A DNA stretch of 64,000 nt from Fluviicola sp. Lineage in GTDB: Bacteria; Bacteroidota; Bacteroidia; Flavobacteriales_D; Crocinitomicaceae. A model generated the notes under the pieces. The model was not told the DNA's origin and did no database searches. It worked only from the letters and a program-made list of their open reading frames with translations. Where the stretch lies: assembly GCA_002734065.2 (NCBI GenBank), contig NVXU02000009.1, forward strand, positions 1 through 64,000, in the 5' to 3' direction. Below are positions 38,384 through 47,222 of the stretch, in pieces. Made by a program: the position numbers and the translations under genes. Positions within the stretch are counted from its first letter, which is position 1, and the number at the start of each line of letters is the position of its first letter.

Positions 38384-38504
38384 CTGTTCGTGTTTTATAT
38401 TCTTCGAAACAAATGTCAGTCAAGTAACCGAACAATAAAAATTTTACAGGTGGACAATAGGTGGACAGCCCTTTAAACAGCTTGTCAAACAGGCCCTTTG
38501 TGCT

Positions 38505-40118
38505 TTAAAGGTTTTTCAAATAAAGCCCAATTGACACATCTGAATTCAATGTTAGTTTCTTTCTCAGTCTATATCTTCCTTTTTTAACACCATCGATAGA
38601 TATATTTAGTATGGTTGCTATTTCTTTAGTGCTTAAGTCAAGCACGATTAAAGAACAAATTCTTTTTTCATTCTTAGTAAGGTCCGGATGTTTTTTGTCC
38701 AACTTTAGAAAAAAAGATTGGTGCAGTTTATTTAATTGAAAATCAAATTCTTTTCTGTCTTTCTCCAAATAGAGGTTGTTGTTAATTGCTTGAGAAACTG
38801 TTTTTATTCTTTCTATGTTCTCTTCTTTATTGGGAACAATTTGTTTTATCTCTTTTTTAAGGTGTACCAACAGGTTGTTTTTTTCAACTATCCTAAGTGC
38901 AAAGCCTTCAATTTCTGAGTTTTTATAATTGATGTCACTCTTTAACTCTTCTTTTTCATGACGTAATACCTTTTGTTTTAATTTATTAGCTTTTAGTGAT
39001 AAAAAAAGTAAAAACACAACCAATAGAACCAAGGTCAACCCCCCTATTAACAAGTAATTACTAAACTCTGAAAGTTTTTTGTCCTTTTCAATAATTAGAA
39101 GCTCTTGATCCTTCTTCTTAATTTCAAACTGCATTTGCAAATCACTCATTCTAGAAACGATATCTGAATTAGTAATGCTGTCATTTAAATCTAAATAAAG
39201 ATTACTGTACTCAAGGGCAGATTTATAGTCCCCACTCAGTTGAAAAACTTCGCTTATGTTTAAGTAATTATCTCTTAAATAAATAAGCGCATCATTTTCT
39301 TTAAAAATCGTTAATGCCTCTAAAAATAAATCTTTTGAGTTCTTGTAGTCTCCTTTTTTCTTTAAAATATAGGCTATATTACTTTTGGAAACTCCAACTC
39401 CAACATAGACTGAATCCTTTTTAAAGATGACTAATGCTTTATTATAATACTCTAAAGCCTTCTCATTATTTTCTTTTTTTGAATAAATCGCTCCTATGTT
39501 ATTCAACAACCCTCCTTTCATCGTTAAATCGTCTGTTTGATTATCCCCTTGGATTGCTTCCTCAAAATAAAAGAGTGCGCTATCTAGCGACCCACATCTT
39601 CCGTAAGCAATTCCAATGGACTGAAGTAAACTGGTCTTATCTTGCGGGGTTTTAATATTATCCGATTCATAATATTTTTTAACCTCAAACAGATATTCAA
39701 AAGCTTGGTCACACTTATCTATTCTAAGATAGAGGTCGGCAATGTTTTTTTTTGTTCGGAAAACTTCTAAAGAGTTCTCTTCTTTTTCATAAATTTCAAG
39801 CGCTTTAAAATAGTTTTTAAGTGCGTTTTCGAAATCGTTTATTGAATAATGTATTTTTGCTATGTGAGAAAAAACCTGCGCTTTATTTTCTTCTTTATGC
39901 GCTTTTGTAAAGTTGTTGATCGCATTCTTGTCTAACTCTAAAGAAATTAGAAACTCTTTTTTCTCAAAATACTTTTCCGCATATTCAAAATATGCCTTGG
40001 CCTGTTCGTAGTTTGTCTTTTTTTTCTCCATTAGGGTTGAAATACTGTCGACCTCATTTTGCTGAGAATAAGAAGCTGCTAAAAACAATAAAAAAAGAAA
40101 TGTGAAACAAACTTTCAT
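38505..40118 (-). CDS. Membrane-bound TPR transcriptional regulator with LuxR-type HTH
   Basis: 537 residues. A signal peptide or first helix (MKVCFTFLFLLFLAASYSQQ) leads to a TPR region in the periplasm (about 35-315, with units such as YFKALEIYEKEENSLEVFRTKKNIADLY). A membrane helix (LLIGGLTLVLLVVFLLFLSL, about 352-374), a coiled coil and a cytoplasmic HTH follow (about 475-537: LTKNEKRICSLIVLDLSTKEIATILNISIDGVKKGRYRLRKKL, shown in parts). This layout is common among Bacteroidota one-component regulators sensing the envelope. It precedes the adhesin gene and lies within the same repeat-bounded block, so that gene is its most likely target. No receiver domain is present. Confidence 0.85.
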   Translation of the reverse strand: MKVCFTFLFLLFLAASYSQQNEVDSISTLMEKKKTNYEQAKAYFEYAEKYFEKKEFLISLELDKNAINNFTKAHKEENKAQVFSHIAKIHYSINDFENALKNYFKALEIYEKEENSLEVFRTKKNIADLYLRIDKCDQAFEYLFEVKKYYESDNIKTPQDKTSLLQSIGIAYGRCGSLDSALFYFEEAIQGDNQTDDLTMKGGLLNNIGAIYSKKENNEKALEYYNKALVIFKKDSVYVGVGVSKSNIAYILKKKGDYKNSKDLFLEALTIFKENDALIYLRDNYLNISEVFQLSGDYKSALEYSNLYLDLNDSITNSDIVSRMSDLQMQFEIKKKDQELLIIEKDKKLSEFSNYLLIGGLTLVLLVVFLLFLSLKANKLKQKVLRHEKEELKSDINYKNSEIEGFALRIVEKNNLLVHLKKEIKQIVPNKEENIERIKTVSQAINNNLYLEKDRKEFDFQLNKLHQSFFLKLDKKHPDLTKNEKRICSLIVLDLSTKEIATILNISIDGVKKGRYRLRKKLTLNSDVSIGLYLKNL

Positions 40119-40138
40119 TAATCAAAATTATGAATTTA

Positions 40139-41089
40139 TTATTCAATTCCTTCCATTTTTACCAAACCAAAATCTTTCGCTACATAGTAGGTTGAAAAGA
40201 AGTCCATATCTTTCGCAAAAGCACCCGTTTCTCCTCCTTGCTTTTTGTTTTCCCCTGGGTCAACCGGTAGGGCGTGACCAAGATTCGCTATTTTGTAAAA
40301 AGTAATGACTTCTTCCTTGTTTTTATTCCAATAACTGATTTTTTGCACGTTTTCATTGTTTGCAAAATGTTCTATTACAGAATCTTGTTCTGCGTCCGTT
40401 TGGTGTAAATACGACCATTGCTCTATCAGTTCTCTTGCGTTGTTAATGTCCACAATGCCATCTTTTTCTCCATGAAACACGATGAGTTTTGGGTAATCTT
40501 GCTCCGCGGGATCGTTTGTTATCAATTTTCCCCATTCTTCTGGCTTTTTATCAATTTTACCGTTCATTGCCTTCACTGCTTGACTGTATTTCTCTACTAT
40601 TCTGTGCGGTGCTCCCGCAAAAATGGCTCCTGTATGAAATAATTCAGGATAATTTGCCATCATAGAAACACTCATTGCGGCGCCTGCAGAAAGACCATAA
40701 ATGAAGATTTTAGACGTGTCAATATCGTAGTTTTTAACCGCTAAATCAATCATGCTTTTGATGCTTTGTGATTCTCCTGAGTCTTTGCTGTGATCTTTCT
40801 TTTTGAACCAGTTAAAACAATTAGAACCGTTATTGCTTCTCTTTTGCTGAGGATAAATGACTACAAATTGATGCTCTTTTGCCAACTTGTTCCATCCAGA
40901 TTGTTTTGCCAAAGAATTTGCTGTTTGGGAACAACCATGGAGCGCAACAACAAGGGGTCGTTTTCCATGTTCTACTCCCTCATCGGTAAAGGAAAACATT
41001 TTTAGATTGCCTGGATTTTCACCGAAAAAAGGTTCTTCTTTCAGTTGGGAGAAGGTTAAAAAGGGAAGGAAAACAAATAAAAATTTCAT
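40139..41089 (-). CDS. Secreted PHB-depolymerase-family esterase
   Basis: 316 residues from ATG 41089 (signal MKFLFVFLPFLTFSQ). It is an alpha/beta hydrolase of the Esterase_PHB/LpqC type: oxyanion region LVVALHGCSQTAN (about 47-58), nucleophile S134 in YGLSAGAAMS, the acid in FHGEKDGIVD and the His in NLGHALP near the end. It probably cleaves ester bonds in polymers or in acylated polysaccharides such as feruloyl esters; the substrate is uncertain. No T9SS sorting domain is present. Its last 38 nt are nearly identical to a fragment at 35440-35477, on the far side of the adhesin-regulator block. Confidence 0.88.
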   Translation of the reverse strand: MKFLFVFLPFLTFSQLKEEPFFGENPGNLKMFSFTDEGVEHGKRPLVVALHGCSQTANSLAKQSGWNKLAKEHQFVVIYPQQKRSNNGSNCFNWFKKKDHSKDSGESQSIKSMIDLAVKNYDIDTSKIFIYGLSAGAAMSVSMMANYPELFHTGAIFAGAPHRIVEKYSQAVKAMNGKIDKKPEEWGKLITNDPAEQDYPKLIVFHGEKDGIVDINNARELIEQWSYLHQTDAEQDSVIEHFANNENVQKISYWNKNKEEVITFYKIANLGHALPVDPGENKKQGGETGAFAKDMDFFSTYYVAKDFGLVKMEGIE

Positions 41090-41181
41090 TCGTGTCTGAG
41101 TTTTCACACTGTTAATGTAACTAATGTTACACAACATTCTTTGTTAATGTCGTTTTTTTACAAAAAACAGAAACTACAACT

Positions 41182-42867
41182 ATGAAAAAAACGGTGATTT
41201 TAGCTTTGCTATTAAGTGCATCAAATGTGTTTTCGCAAAACCCATTAACGATTCCTACAACAATTGAAACAACAACGATTAATCTTGTTCTTCAAGAAGG
41301 AATTACTCAGTTTTATCCTGGCATTAATACAAACACGATGGGTGCAAATGGAGCTTTATTAGGGCCTACTTTAATAATGAACCAAGGCGATAACGTCAAT
41401 ATTACAGTTGACAATCAACTGCAAGACACGACAACAATTCATTGGCACGGGATGCATATTTCACCAGAAAACGATGGCGGACCACACAGTATTATTTATC
41501 CAGGAACAACATGGAATCCGCAATTTACAGTTTTAGACAAAGCGGGCTTGTATTGGTATCACCCTCATTTACACATGAAAACCAATGAGCACGTTTCTAA
41601 AGGTATTGCAGGATTAATCATTGTTAGAGACAGCGAAGAAGCAGGTTTAAACTTACCCCAAACTTATGGAGTGGATGAGTTTCCTATTGTTATGCAAACA
41701 AAGGGTTTTGATGCATCTGGGCAAATTTTAATTCACACTGAGTCAGACACTTTACCGATGGTTAATGGAACGGTTGATGCTTTTGTTGATTTTCCTGCTC
41801 AGGTGGTTCGCTTAAGAGTCCTGAATGGATCTTCACAGCGAACAATAGAATTTGGTTTTTCTGACAACCGTTCTTTTAGCTTAATAGGAACAGATGGAGG
41901 GCTTTTTACCGCTCCTTTAAGCAGAACAAGGTACAGAATATCTCCAGGACAAAGAGCTGATATTTTGATTGATTTAACGACAAGCCTTGGAAATAACTTC
42001 CAACTAATGAGTTTTGCTTCGGAATTACCGAACGCTATTTACGGAGCTGCTCAACCAGGAATGGGAGCAGGGGCAACAAATTCTTTGGTGGGGTACACTG
42101 CAAACCCACTAAATGGTAATAATTATCAATTGCTTGATATTACTGTTACTGCGCAGACAGCAAGTCCCGTTCTTACGATACCTTCTACCTTGGCTACATT
42201 TACACCTATTGCCGAAGCCTCTGCAAATATTACTCGTTCTTTAACCTTCACCTCTGCTGGGAACATGGGAGATCTTAACGGTCCTTTTCTTATAAATGGT
42301 TCTGGGTTTGATATGGGAGTGATTAATTATACAGTTCCTTTGGATAATGTGGAAATTTGGTCCCTTACCAATCAAACACCTATTGCACACCCATTTCATA
42401 TCCATGACGTTCAGTTTTTTATTTTAGATATTAATGGTAATCCTCCTCCTCCCGAACTACAAGGTTATAACGATGTTGTTTTAGTACCTGGTGGACAGGG
42501 GAATGTTCGCTTTATTGCAAGGTTTAATGATTTTTCAGACCCTGTTATCCCATTTATGTATCACTGTCACATGCTAACTCATGAAGACATGGGAATGATG
42601 GGTCAATTTCTTGTTGTTAATACTGCATCTGTTGAAGAAGTCGGTTCTCTTGAAAACATTTCTGTTTATCCCAATCCTTCTGAAAACGGGATAATTAATA
42701 TTGAGGTTGGAAATTATAATGGAGAATTGACAATTACGGATGTAACGGGAAGAATGATAGAAAAAGTTACTGTAAATAATCAATCAACAACTCAATTGAA
42801 TGTAAAAACAGGTGTTTATTATCTTTCTGACTCTATGGGAAGAACGGTGTCTTTTGTTGTTCGCTAA
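41182..42867 (+). CDS. T9SS-exported multicopper oxidase
   Basis: 561 residues with signal peptide (MKKTVILALLLSASNVFSQ). It oxidises phenols, metals or similar donors with reduction of O2 to water. All copper sites are visible: H87-W-H-G-M-H92, H127-P-H-L-H131, H403-P-F-H-I-H408 and H461-C-H-x3-H467 with the axial Met at 472. Residues about 480-561 form a type A sorting domain (ISVYPNPSENGIINIEV, VTGRMIEKV, GVYYLSDSMGRTVSFVV). It is thus a full laccase/CotA-like enzyme destined for the cell surface. A copper-efflux or Mn/Fe oxidation role cannot be distinguished. It converges on the cyclotransferase gene with a 4-nt overlap. Confidence 0.93.
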   Translation: MKKTVILALLLSASNVFSQNPLTIPTTIETTTINLVLQEGITQFYPGINTNTMGANGALLGPTLIMNQGDNVNITVDNQLQDTTTIHWHGMHISPENDGGPHSIIYPGTTWNPQFTVLDKAGLYWYHPHLHMKTNEHVSKGIAGLIIVRDSEEAGLNLPQTYGVDEFPIVMQTKGFDASGQILIHTESDTLPMVNGTVDAFVDFPAQVVRLRVLNGSSQRTIEFGFSDNRSFSLIGTDGGLFTAPLSRTRYRISPGQRADILIDLTTSLGNNFQLMSFASELPNAIYGAAQPGMGAGATNSLVGYTANPLNGNNYQLLDITVTAQTASPVLTIPSTLATFTPIAEASANITRSLTFTSAGNMGDLNGPFLINGSGFDMGVINYTVPLDNVEIWSLTNQTPIAHPFHIHDVQFFILDINGNPPPPELQGYNDVVLVPGGQGNVRFIARFNDFSDPVIPFMYHCHMLTHEDMGMMGQFLVVNTASVEEVGSLENISVYPNPSENGIINIEVGNYNGELTITDVTGRMIEKVTVNNQSTTQLNVKTGVYYLSDSMGRTVSFVVR

Positions 42868-43949
42868 AGAACTGGCTCTACAAAATCCACCTCATAGATT
42901 TTATTCCAGTATTTTCCTGTTAGGTATATTTTCCCGGTTGTTTTATCCTTTGCAATGCCGTTCAGTGATTCTCCGGCTCCCCTATTTATAATAACAAATT
43001 CGGTAGCATCTAATTCTTGCAAAACTTGCCCTGTAATTGGGTCAATCACAACAATCATATTGGTCATCCATACGTTGGCATAAATTTTACCGTTAATAAA
43101 TTCTAACTCGTTCAGGTTAATGATCGGTCCTTCATGGTTGTAAACCTCTATTGTTCTTTCTGTTGTGAATGATTTTGGATCTCTAAAGGTTATTCTCTCC
43201 GTACCGTCAGACATAATTATAGAAGAACCGTCGTTGCACAACCCCCAGCCTTCTCCTGTGTAATTGTATTCTCCTACAAGTTGCAAATCAGAAGCAACAC
43301 TGTAGGTATAGCATTTTTGATTTTGCCACGTAATTTGAAAAAGCGTGTCGTTGAGAATGGTAATTCCTTCTCCGAAATAACCTGCTTGAAGCCCTAATTT
43401 TTGTAGATGCTCGCCTGTTTTTAAATTCACTTCTGCAACAAGCGTTTGACCTTTATTTCCCGGGTCTCCCGTGCCTTCAAACAGCCTTCCTTTGTTGAAT
43501 TCTAAGCCTTGCGTGAAGCTAGAGCTTAGATGTGGGAAGGATTGTAGCTCATTGATTGTTAATTTTTTTGGAATAATTTCAGAAAGAATTCTAACCAATC
43601 GGTTGTCGGTAAAAGTGGTGCCTTCTTGAAGCGTTGCTACAAGGTTGAGTGATTTTGTTCCAACACCAAACGGTGACGGGTCAAAGTTAAAACTCATCTT
43701 CCCTTTTGGCTTTGTCCACGTTTGAATAATGCTATCGTTAAAGACAACTTCCAACTTTTCCAATTCTTCGTTAACCTTTACTTCTATAGAAATAGGTTGG
43801 TTTCTAACCGTTGCAAGATGTTCTTTAAACAAGAAAACTGCTGGAGAATCTTTAACCGGAACATCAATGATTTTATTTGAAAACAAAGGCTTTAACAGTA
43901 AAAAGCCACCGACAAAAACAATTAATCCAACAATAATGTATTTTTTCAT
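42864..43949 (-). CDS. Glutaminyl-peptide cyclotransferase (beta-propeller type)
   Basis: 361 residues. The N-terminal membrane anchor (KYIIVGLIVFVGGFLLL) is followed by an Ig-like domain (about 30-125) and a five-bladed propeller (about 135-361) with family motifs FTQGLEFNKGRLFEGTGDPG, YFGEGITILNDTLFQITWQNQKCYTY, GEGWGLCNDGSSIIMSDG, NELEFINGKIYANVWMTN and GIAKDKTTGKIYLTGKYWNKIYEV. It converts N-terminal Gln to pyroglutamate on exported proteins; in T9SS bacteria such an enzyme modifies secreted cargo after signal cleavage at Q. Many exported proteins here do start with Q after the signal peptide. Its ATG overlaps the ytxJ stop by 4 nt. Confidence 0.92.
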   Translation of the reverse strand: MKKYIIVGLIVFVGGFLLLKPLFSNKIIDVPVKDSPAVFLFKEHLATVRNQPISIEVKVNEELEKLEVVFNDSIIQTWTKPKGKMSFNFDPSPFGVGTKSLNLVATLQEGTTFTDNRLVRILSEIIPKKLTINELQSFPHLSSSFTQGLEFNKGRLFEGTGDPGNKGQTLVAEVNLKTGEHLQKLGLQAGYFGEGITILNDTLFQITWQNQKCYTYSVASDLQLVGEYNYTGEGWGLCNDGSSIIMSDGTERITFRDPKSFTTERTIEVYNHEGPIINLNELEFINGKIYANVWMTNMIVVIDPITGQVLQELDATEFVIINRGAGESLNGIAKDKTTGKIYLTGKYWNKIYEVDFVEPVL

Positions 43950-44326
43950 CCTTTCTTTAAAACGTTTTCTATTCTTCTTGCGTCGATTGCAGTATGTGTC
44001 GCATCGTAAACGATTTCTTTGCCTTTAACGACAATTGCTTGAGGAGATTGGTGTATTATTCCTGTTAATTCTGCAACTTCTGCCGAAACATCTCTGTGTT
44101 TTAAGAGATCTATAAAATAAAGCTTGCAATCAGCTTCTCCCGACCAATTTCTTTCAAAACCATTCAGCGCCATGGAAGAAATACTGCATCTTGTGCTGTG
44201 TTTAAACAAAAGAATTGCTTCTTCTCCAACATTCGTGAGAATTTCTCTCAATTCATCGACTGAAGTAATATTTATCCAAGGCAGCGCCTCTTTTTTTGGT
44301 GATTTTGAAAAACTAAAAAGTCCCAT
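43946..44326 (-). CDS. ytxJ: Bacillithiol-system redox-active protein
   Basis: 126 residues, cytoplasmic thioredoxin fold. The family motif is ILLFKHSTRCSIS with single active Cys at 47 followed by SSMALNGFER, and the cis-Pro region HQSPQAIVVKGKEIVYDATHTAI matches DUF2847/YtxJ. It is proposed to act as a monothiol bacilliredoxin, removing bacillithiol from proteins. It lies 2 nt after the pheS stop and overlaps the cyclotransferase gene, so pheS-ytxJ-cyclotransferase is a likely operon. Confidence 0.9.
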   Translation of the reverse strand: MGLFSFSKSPKKEALPWINITSVDELREILTNVGEEAILLFKHSTRCSISSMALNGFERNWSGEADCKLYFIDLLKHRDVSAEVAELTGIIHQSPQAIVVKGKEIVYDATHTAIDARRIENVLKKG

Positions 44327-44327
44327 A

Positions 44328-45350
44328 TTAGATTCCTGCTGTAAATTGTTTTAAAAATCGAACATCATTCTCAGAATACAAACGCAAATCATTGACCTTG
44401 TATTTTAATTGTGCTATTCTTTCTACGCCCATTCCAAAAGCAAAGCCTGTGTATTGCTTGCTGTCAATATTGCTTGCTTCTAACACGTTTGGATCCACCA
44501 TTCCGCAACCTAAAATTTCTAACCAACCTGTATATTTGCAGACGTTGCATCCTTTAGAGTTGCAGATAGTACAAGATACATCTACCTCAGCGCTTGGTTC
44601 AGTAAATGGAAAGTAAGAAGGGCGCAATCTAATTTTTGCCTTCTCTCCAAACATTTCTTTTGCAAAATAAAGCAGTGTTTGTTTTAAATCTGCGAAAGAA
44701 ACCTCTTTGTCAATATACAATCCTTCTACCTGATGAAAAAAGCAGTGTGCTCGTGCAGAAATAGCTTCATTTCGATAGACTCTTCCTGGAGAAATCGTTC
44801 GAATAGGAGGTTTTTCATTCTCCATTACTCTTACTTGGACAGAGGATGTGTGCGTTCTCAATGCCATTTCTTTTTCTCCTTTCTCAATGAAGAATGTATC
44901 CTGCATATCTCTTGCTGGATGTTCTGGGGGAAAGTTTAATGCAGAGAAATTGTGCCAATCGTCTTCAATTTCTGGCCCTTCTGAAATGGTAAAACCTATT
45001 CTATTGAAAATTTCGATTATTTCGCTTCTTACTAAAGAGAGCGGGTGTCTTGCTCCTATTTCTATTTGGTCTCCAGGTCGAGAAAGATCTAATTTATTTT
45101 CGTTTTCACTTTTAGATGTTGCATTCTCTTTCGCAAGGTCGTATTTTTCTTGGGCAGAATTCCGAAGAGCATTCATCAATTGTCCTGCTTCTCGTTTTTC
45201 TTCGTTCGGTACTTCTTTCAGCCAAGCGAAAAGTCCTTTTATCTTACCCTTAGATCCTAAGTATTTTATTCTAAAACTCTCTATTTCATTAGCATTAGAC
45301 AATGATTCTTGTTTAATCTCCTTTTCTATTTCACTAATTTTTTCTTTCAT
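44328..45350 (-). CDS. pheS: Phenylalanine--tRNA ligase alpha subunit
   Basis: 340 residues from ATG 45350; a longer frame to a TTG at 45383 exists but begins with no recognised sequence. It charges tRNA-Phe as an alpha2-beta2 enzyme with PheT. The N-terminal coiled coil (about 1-95) is followed by class II synthetase motifs: motif 2 (TISPGRVYRNE, HCFFHQVEGLYID), FPFTEPSAEVDVSC, the Cys pairs CTICNSKGCNVCKYTGWLEILGCGMV (given in parts), and motif 3 GFAFGMGVERIAQLKY. The start is 2 nt upstream-spaced from ytxJ. Confidence 0.97.
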   Translation of the reverse strand: MKEKISEIEKEIKQESLSNANEIESFRIKYLGSKGKIKGLFAWLKEVPNEEKREAGQLMNALRNSAQEKYDLAKENATSKSENENKLDLSRPGDQIEIGARHPLSLVRSEIIEIFNRIGFTISEGPEIEDDWHNFSALNFPPEHPARDMQDTFFIEKGEKEMALRTHTSSVQVRVMENEKPPIRTISPGRVYRNEAISARAHCFFHQVEGLYIDKEVSFADLKQTLLYFAKEMFGEKAKIRLRPSYFPFTEPSAEVDVSCTICNSKGCNVCKYTGWLEILGCGMVDPNVLEASNIDSKQYTGFAFGMGVERIAQLKYKVNDLRLYSENDVRFLKQFTAGI

Positions 45351-45497
45351 TCTTGCAAATTCTTTGCGTAAAAAGTCAACCAAAGTGTAACTTTTAACGT
45401 CTAATAATTGTTTTACTGTAACATTAACATCATTAATTGCGTACGAAGTTAAGAATTTAAGGACAAAGAGCTTTCGTTCATTACAAAAAAATAGTTT

Positions 45498-45505
45498 ATA
45501 TTTGG
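45498..45505 (+). promoter_or_regulatory. Bacteroidota -7 box upstream of lipoprotein pair
   Basis: TATATTTG fits TAnnTTTG, 19 nt before the ATG at 45525. A weak -33-like TTTC lies at 45472-45475, 22 nt upstream. Confidence 0.55.
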
Positions 45506-45524
45506 AGGTTCAATATATATAACA

Positions 45525-45914
45525 ATGGTTAACATGATTACTACTTATAGAAAATTTGGCTTGGTTTTATTAATAGCATTGAGCGTTGGTTTTATGCAAT
45601 CTTGCAAAAACAAAGAGCCCTCTGCGATTAAGATTTTTGTTAAATCGTATGCAAATCAAGCTTTACCTGGTGTGAAGGTTGTTATTATTGGAGATGTTAC
45701 TTCCAACCCAGAAACTATTTCTTATGTTGACACGGTTATTACCAATGAGTCTGGTTTTGCGTTATTTGATGTTGCTCCTCATTATGAAAAAGGAGATAAA
45801 GATTATGAAGTTGCTTATTTTGATGTGATTGCAGCTTCAACTGTTCAAAGTGGAACAGGTTATGTAAGAAGTCGTATTCACACAACGGCAGTAGAAACAG
45901 TTTATATTCAATAA
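45525..45914 (+). CDS. Small lipoprotein with carboxypeptidase-regulatory-like fold
   Basis: 129 residues. The signal GLVLLIALSVGFMQSCKNK puts the lipidated Cys at 27 from the first ATG (45525), or 24 from a second (45534). The rest is one Ig-like/prealbumin-type domain: AIKIFVKSYANQALPGVKVVIIG followed by an ESGFALFDV turn and ending VETVYIQ, the pattern of CarboxypepD_reg-like modules. No function is known. The next gene, 11 nt downstream, encodes a paralogous lipoprotein of the same length, so the pair arose by duplication and is co-transcribed. Confidence 0.75.
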   Translation: MVNMITTYRKFGLVLLIALSVGFMQSCKNKEPSAIKIFVKSYANQALPGVKVVIIGDVTSNPETISYVDTVITNESGFALFDVAPHYEKGDKDYEVAYFDVIAASTVQSGTGYVRSRIHTTAVETVYIQ

Positions 45915-45925
45915 ATTAAAATATT

Positions 45926-46309
45926 ATGCGTTTAAATAAATTATTTTTTCTTGGTGTTTTACTACTAATGGTCTCTGTATCATTTGTTGGTTGCAGAAAG
46001 AAAGCAGATACTATTGTAAAAATATTAGTCCGTGATTCTGGAAATCAAGCGGTAGTTGGAGCAACAGTTACATTAGATGCTGTTCCCGGTGACCCAAACG
46101 GACCTACTTTCGTGAAATTAGATGTTTTTCCATTTACTTCGACTTCAAACTCTTCTGGTGAAGCGGTTTTTAACATGAACGAATTGTATGAACTTGGTCA
46201 AGCTGGTGTAGCGGTTTTAGAAATTAAAGTTTCGGCTGGAACTGGAACTGGAACTGGCGTGGTAAAAGTTGTTGAAGAAACAGAAACGGAAGAGACTGTA
46301 TTTGTATAG
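45926..46309 (+). CDS. Small lipoprotein, paralogue of the preceding gene
   Basis: 127 residues. The lipobox is in LLLMVSVSFVGCRKK (Cys 23). A single domain follows with TIVKILVRDSGNQAVVGATVTLD, NSSGEAVFNMNELYELG and an acidic end (EETETEETVFV), mirroring the layout of the protein at 45525-45914 (V/I-K-I-x-V-R/K-x-x-x-N-Q-A...G-V/A-x-V). A run of GTGTGTG occurs near residue 110. The function is unknown; an outer-membrane-anchored binding domain is plausible. It ends at a terminator. Confidence 0.75.
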   Translation: MRLNKLFFLGVLLLMVSVSFVGCRKKADTIVKILVRDSGNQAVVGATVTLDAVPGDPNGPTFVKLDVFPFTSTSNSSGEAVFNMNELYELGQAGVAVLEIKVSAGTGTGTGVVKVVEETETEETVFV

Positions 46310-46330
46310 ATTCAACTTAAAAAATTGAAA

Positions 46331-46359
46331 CGTATTGGTGTTGCCAATGCGCTTTTTTT
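46331..46359 (+). terminator. Rho-independent terminator of the lipoprotein pair
   Basis: CGTATTGG / CCAATGCG form an 8-bp stem (one G-T pair) with a 5-nt loop and a T-run, 21 nt past the stop of the second lipoprotein and touching the end of the convergent exonuclease gene. Confidence 0.85.
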
Positions 46360-47077
46360 ATGAAAAGTGAATTTCTCCGTCCTCCACAAGTTGATCTCCT
46401 CGCATTCTTAAAAAGAGTTGAATCAAGGCAACGACATCCTTCTCACAATAGACTTTTATTCTTTCCAAACCTTTCTCTTCGTAATAGACACGGGCAACAT
46501 CCGCACCAGAAATATCATCTTTTGGCGTGGGGATATTAAACACATGACAAAGCAAGGCAAGTGATGTATAAGCTTTAAAATCACCGAACTTCCACAACTC
46601 CATTGTGTCAAGATGACTTATTTCCCACGGTTTTTTACCTGCGATGTTCAGTGTTTCTGGCAGTTCTAATCCATTAATTAACATTCTTCTGCAGATGTAT
46701 GGAAAGTCAAATTCTTTGGCGTTGTGACCACACAAAATGCTTGTTGGAGAATTGTAATGTTCCCCTAAAAGGGCGCTGAACTGTTTTAATAAAGTCTCTT
46801 CGTCCTCATGGTAGAAAGATTTCATCCGTATTTGTCTTCCCGTGGAGCTGTTGGTCACAAAACCGACTGAAATACAGACTATTTTTCCAAATTCTGCGAA
46901 AATACTGCCTCTTTCGTCATATAATTGACTAAAGCTTTTCTCTTCACTTTGTTGAAAGCGTGTTTTTGCTTCAAATAGTGCTTTCGCTTTTTCATCTAAA
47001 TCTTCAAATTTATAGATGAGTGGGGCTGTTTCAATGTCGAGGAACAATACTTTCTCGAGGGCTACTTTTTTAAGCAT
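46358..47077 (-). CDS. DEDD-type 3'-5' exonuclease (PolB-associated type)
   Basis: 239 residues, cytoplasmic. The motifs of the predicted 3'-5' exonuclease family are visible: Exo I VLFLDIETAP with D14 and E16, Exo II CGHNAKEFDFPYICRR, and Exo III YCEKDVVALIQLF. Between them the segment IVCISVGFV fits the conserved core. The enzyme likely trims single-stranded 3' ends, in DNA repair or RNA turnover; it is separate from any polymerase gene here. It stands alone and shares a terminator with the convergent lipoprotein pair. Confidence 0.88.
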   Translation of the reverse strand: MLKKVALEKVLFLDIETAPLIYKFEDLDEKAKALFEAKTRFQQSEEKSFSQLYDERGSIFAEFGKIVCISVGFVTNSSTGRQIRMKSFYHEDEETLLKQFSALLGEHYNSPTSILCGHNAKEFDFPYICRRMLINGLELPETLNIAGKKPWEISHLDTMELWKFGDFKAYTSLALLCHVFNIPTPKDDISGADVARVYYEEKGLERIKVYCEKDVVALIQLFLRMRGDQLVEDGEIHFS

Positions 47078-47183
47078 GGTTGGTGTTTTTAAGGTTAAAT
47101 TTTGTTTTTCTCTTATTAAGATAAAGAAAATTTTGAATTGAATTCGGTAAAAGTGAAAAATTAATAATGAAAAATGAAAATCC

Positions 47184-47211
47184 CACGTTGATTACGCAGG
47201 TAGGCGCAGAG
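47184..47211. repeat. Short intergenic repeat of the GATTACGC type
   Basis: CACGTTGATTACGCAGG followed by TAGGCGCAGA resembles the element at 11734-11759. It is preceded by an A-rich AATGAAAAATG stretch. It lies 12 nt from the end of the J-domain gene. Confidence 0.4.
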
Positions 47212-47222
47212 GTGAATGGCCT

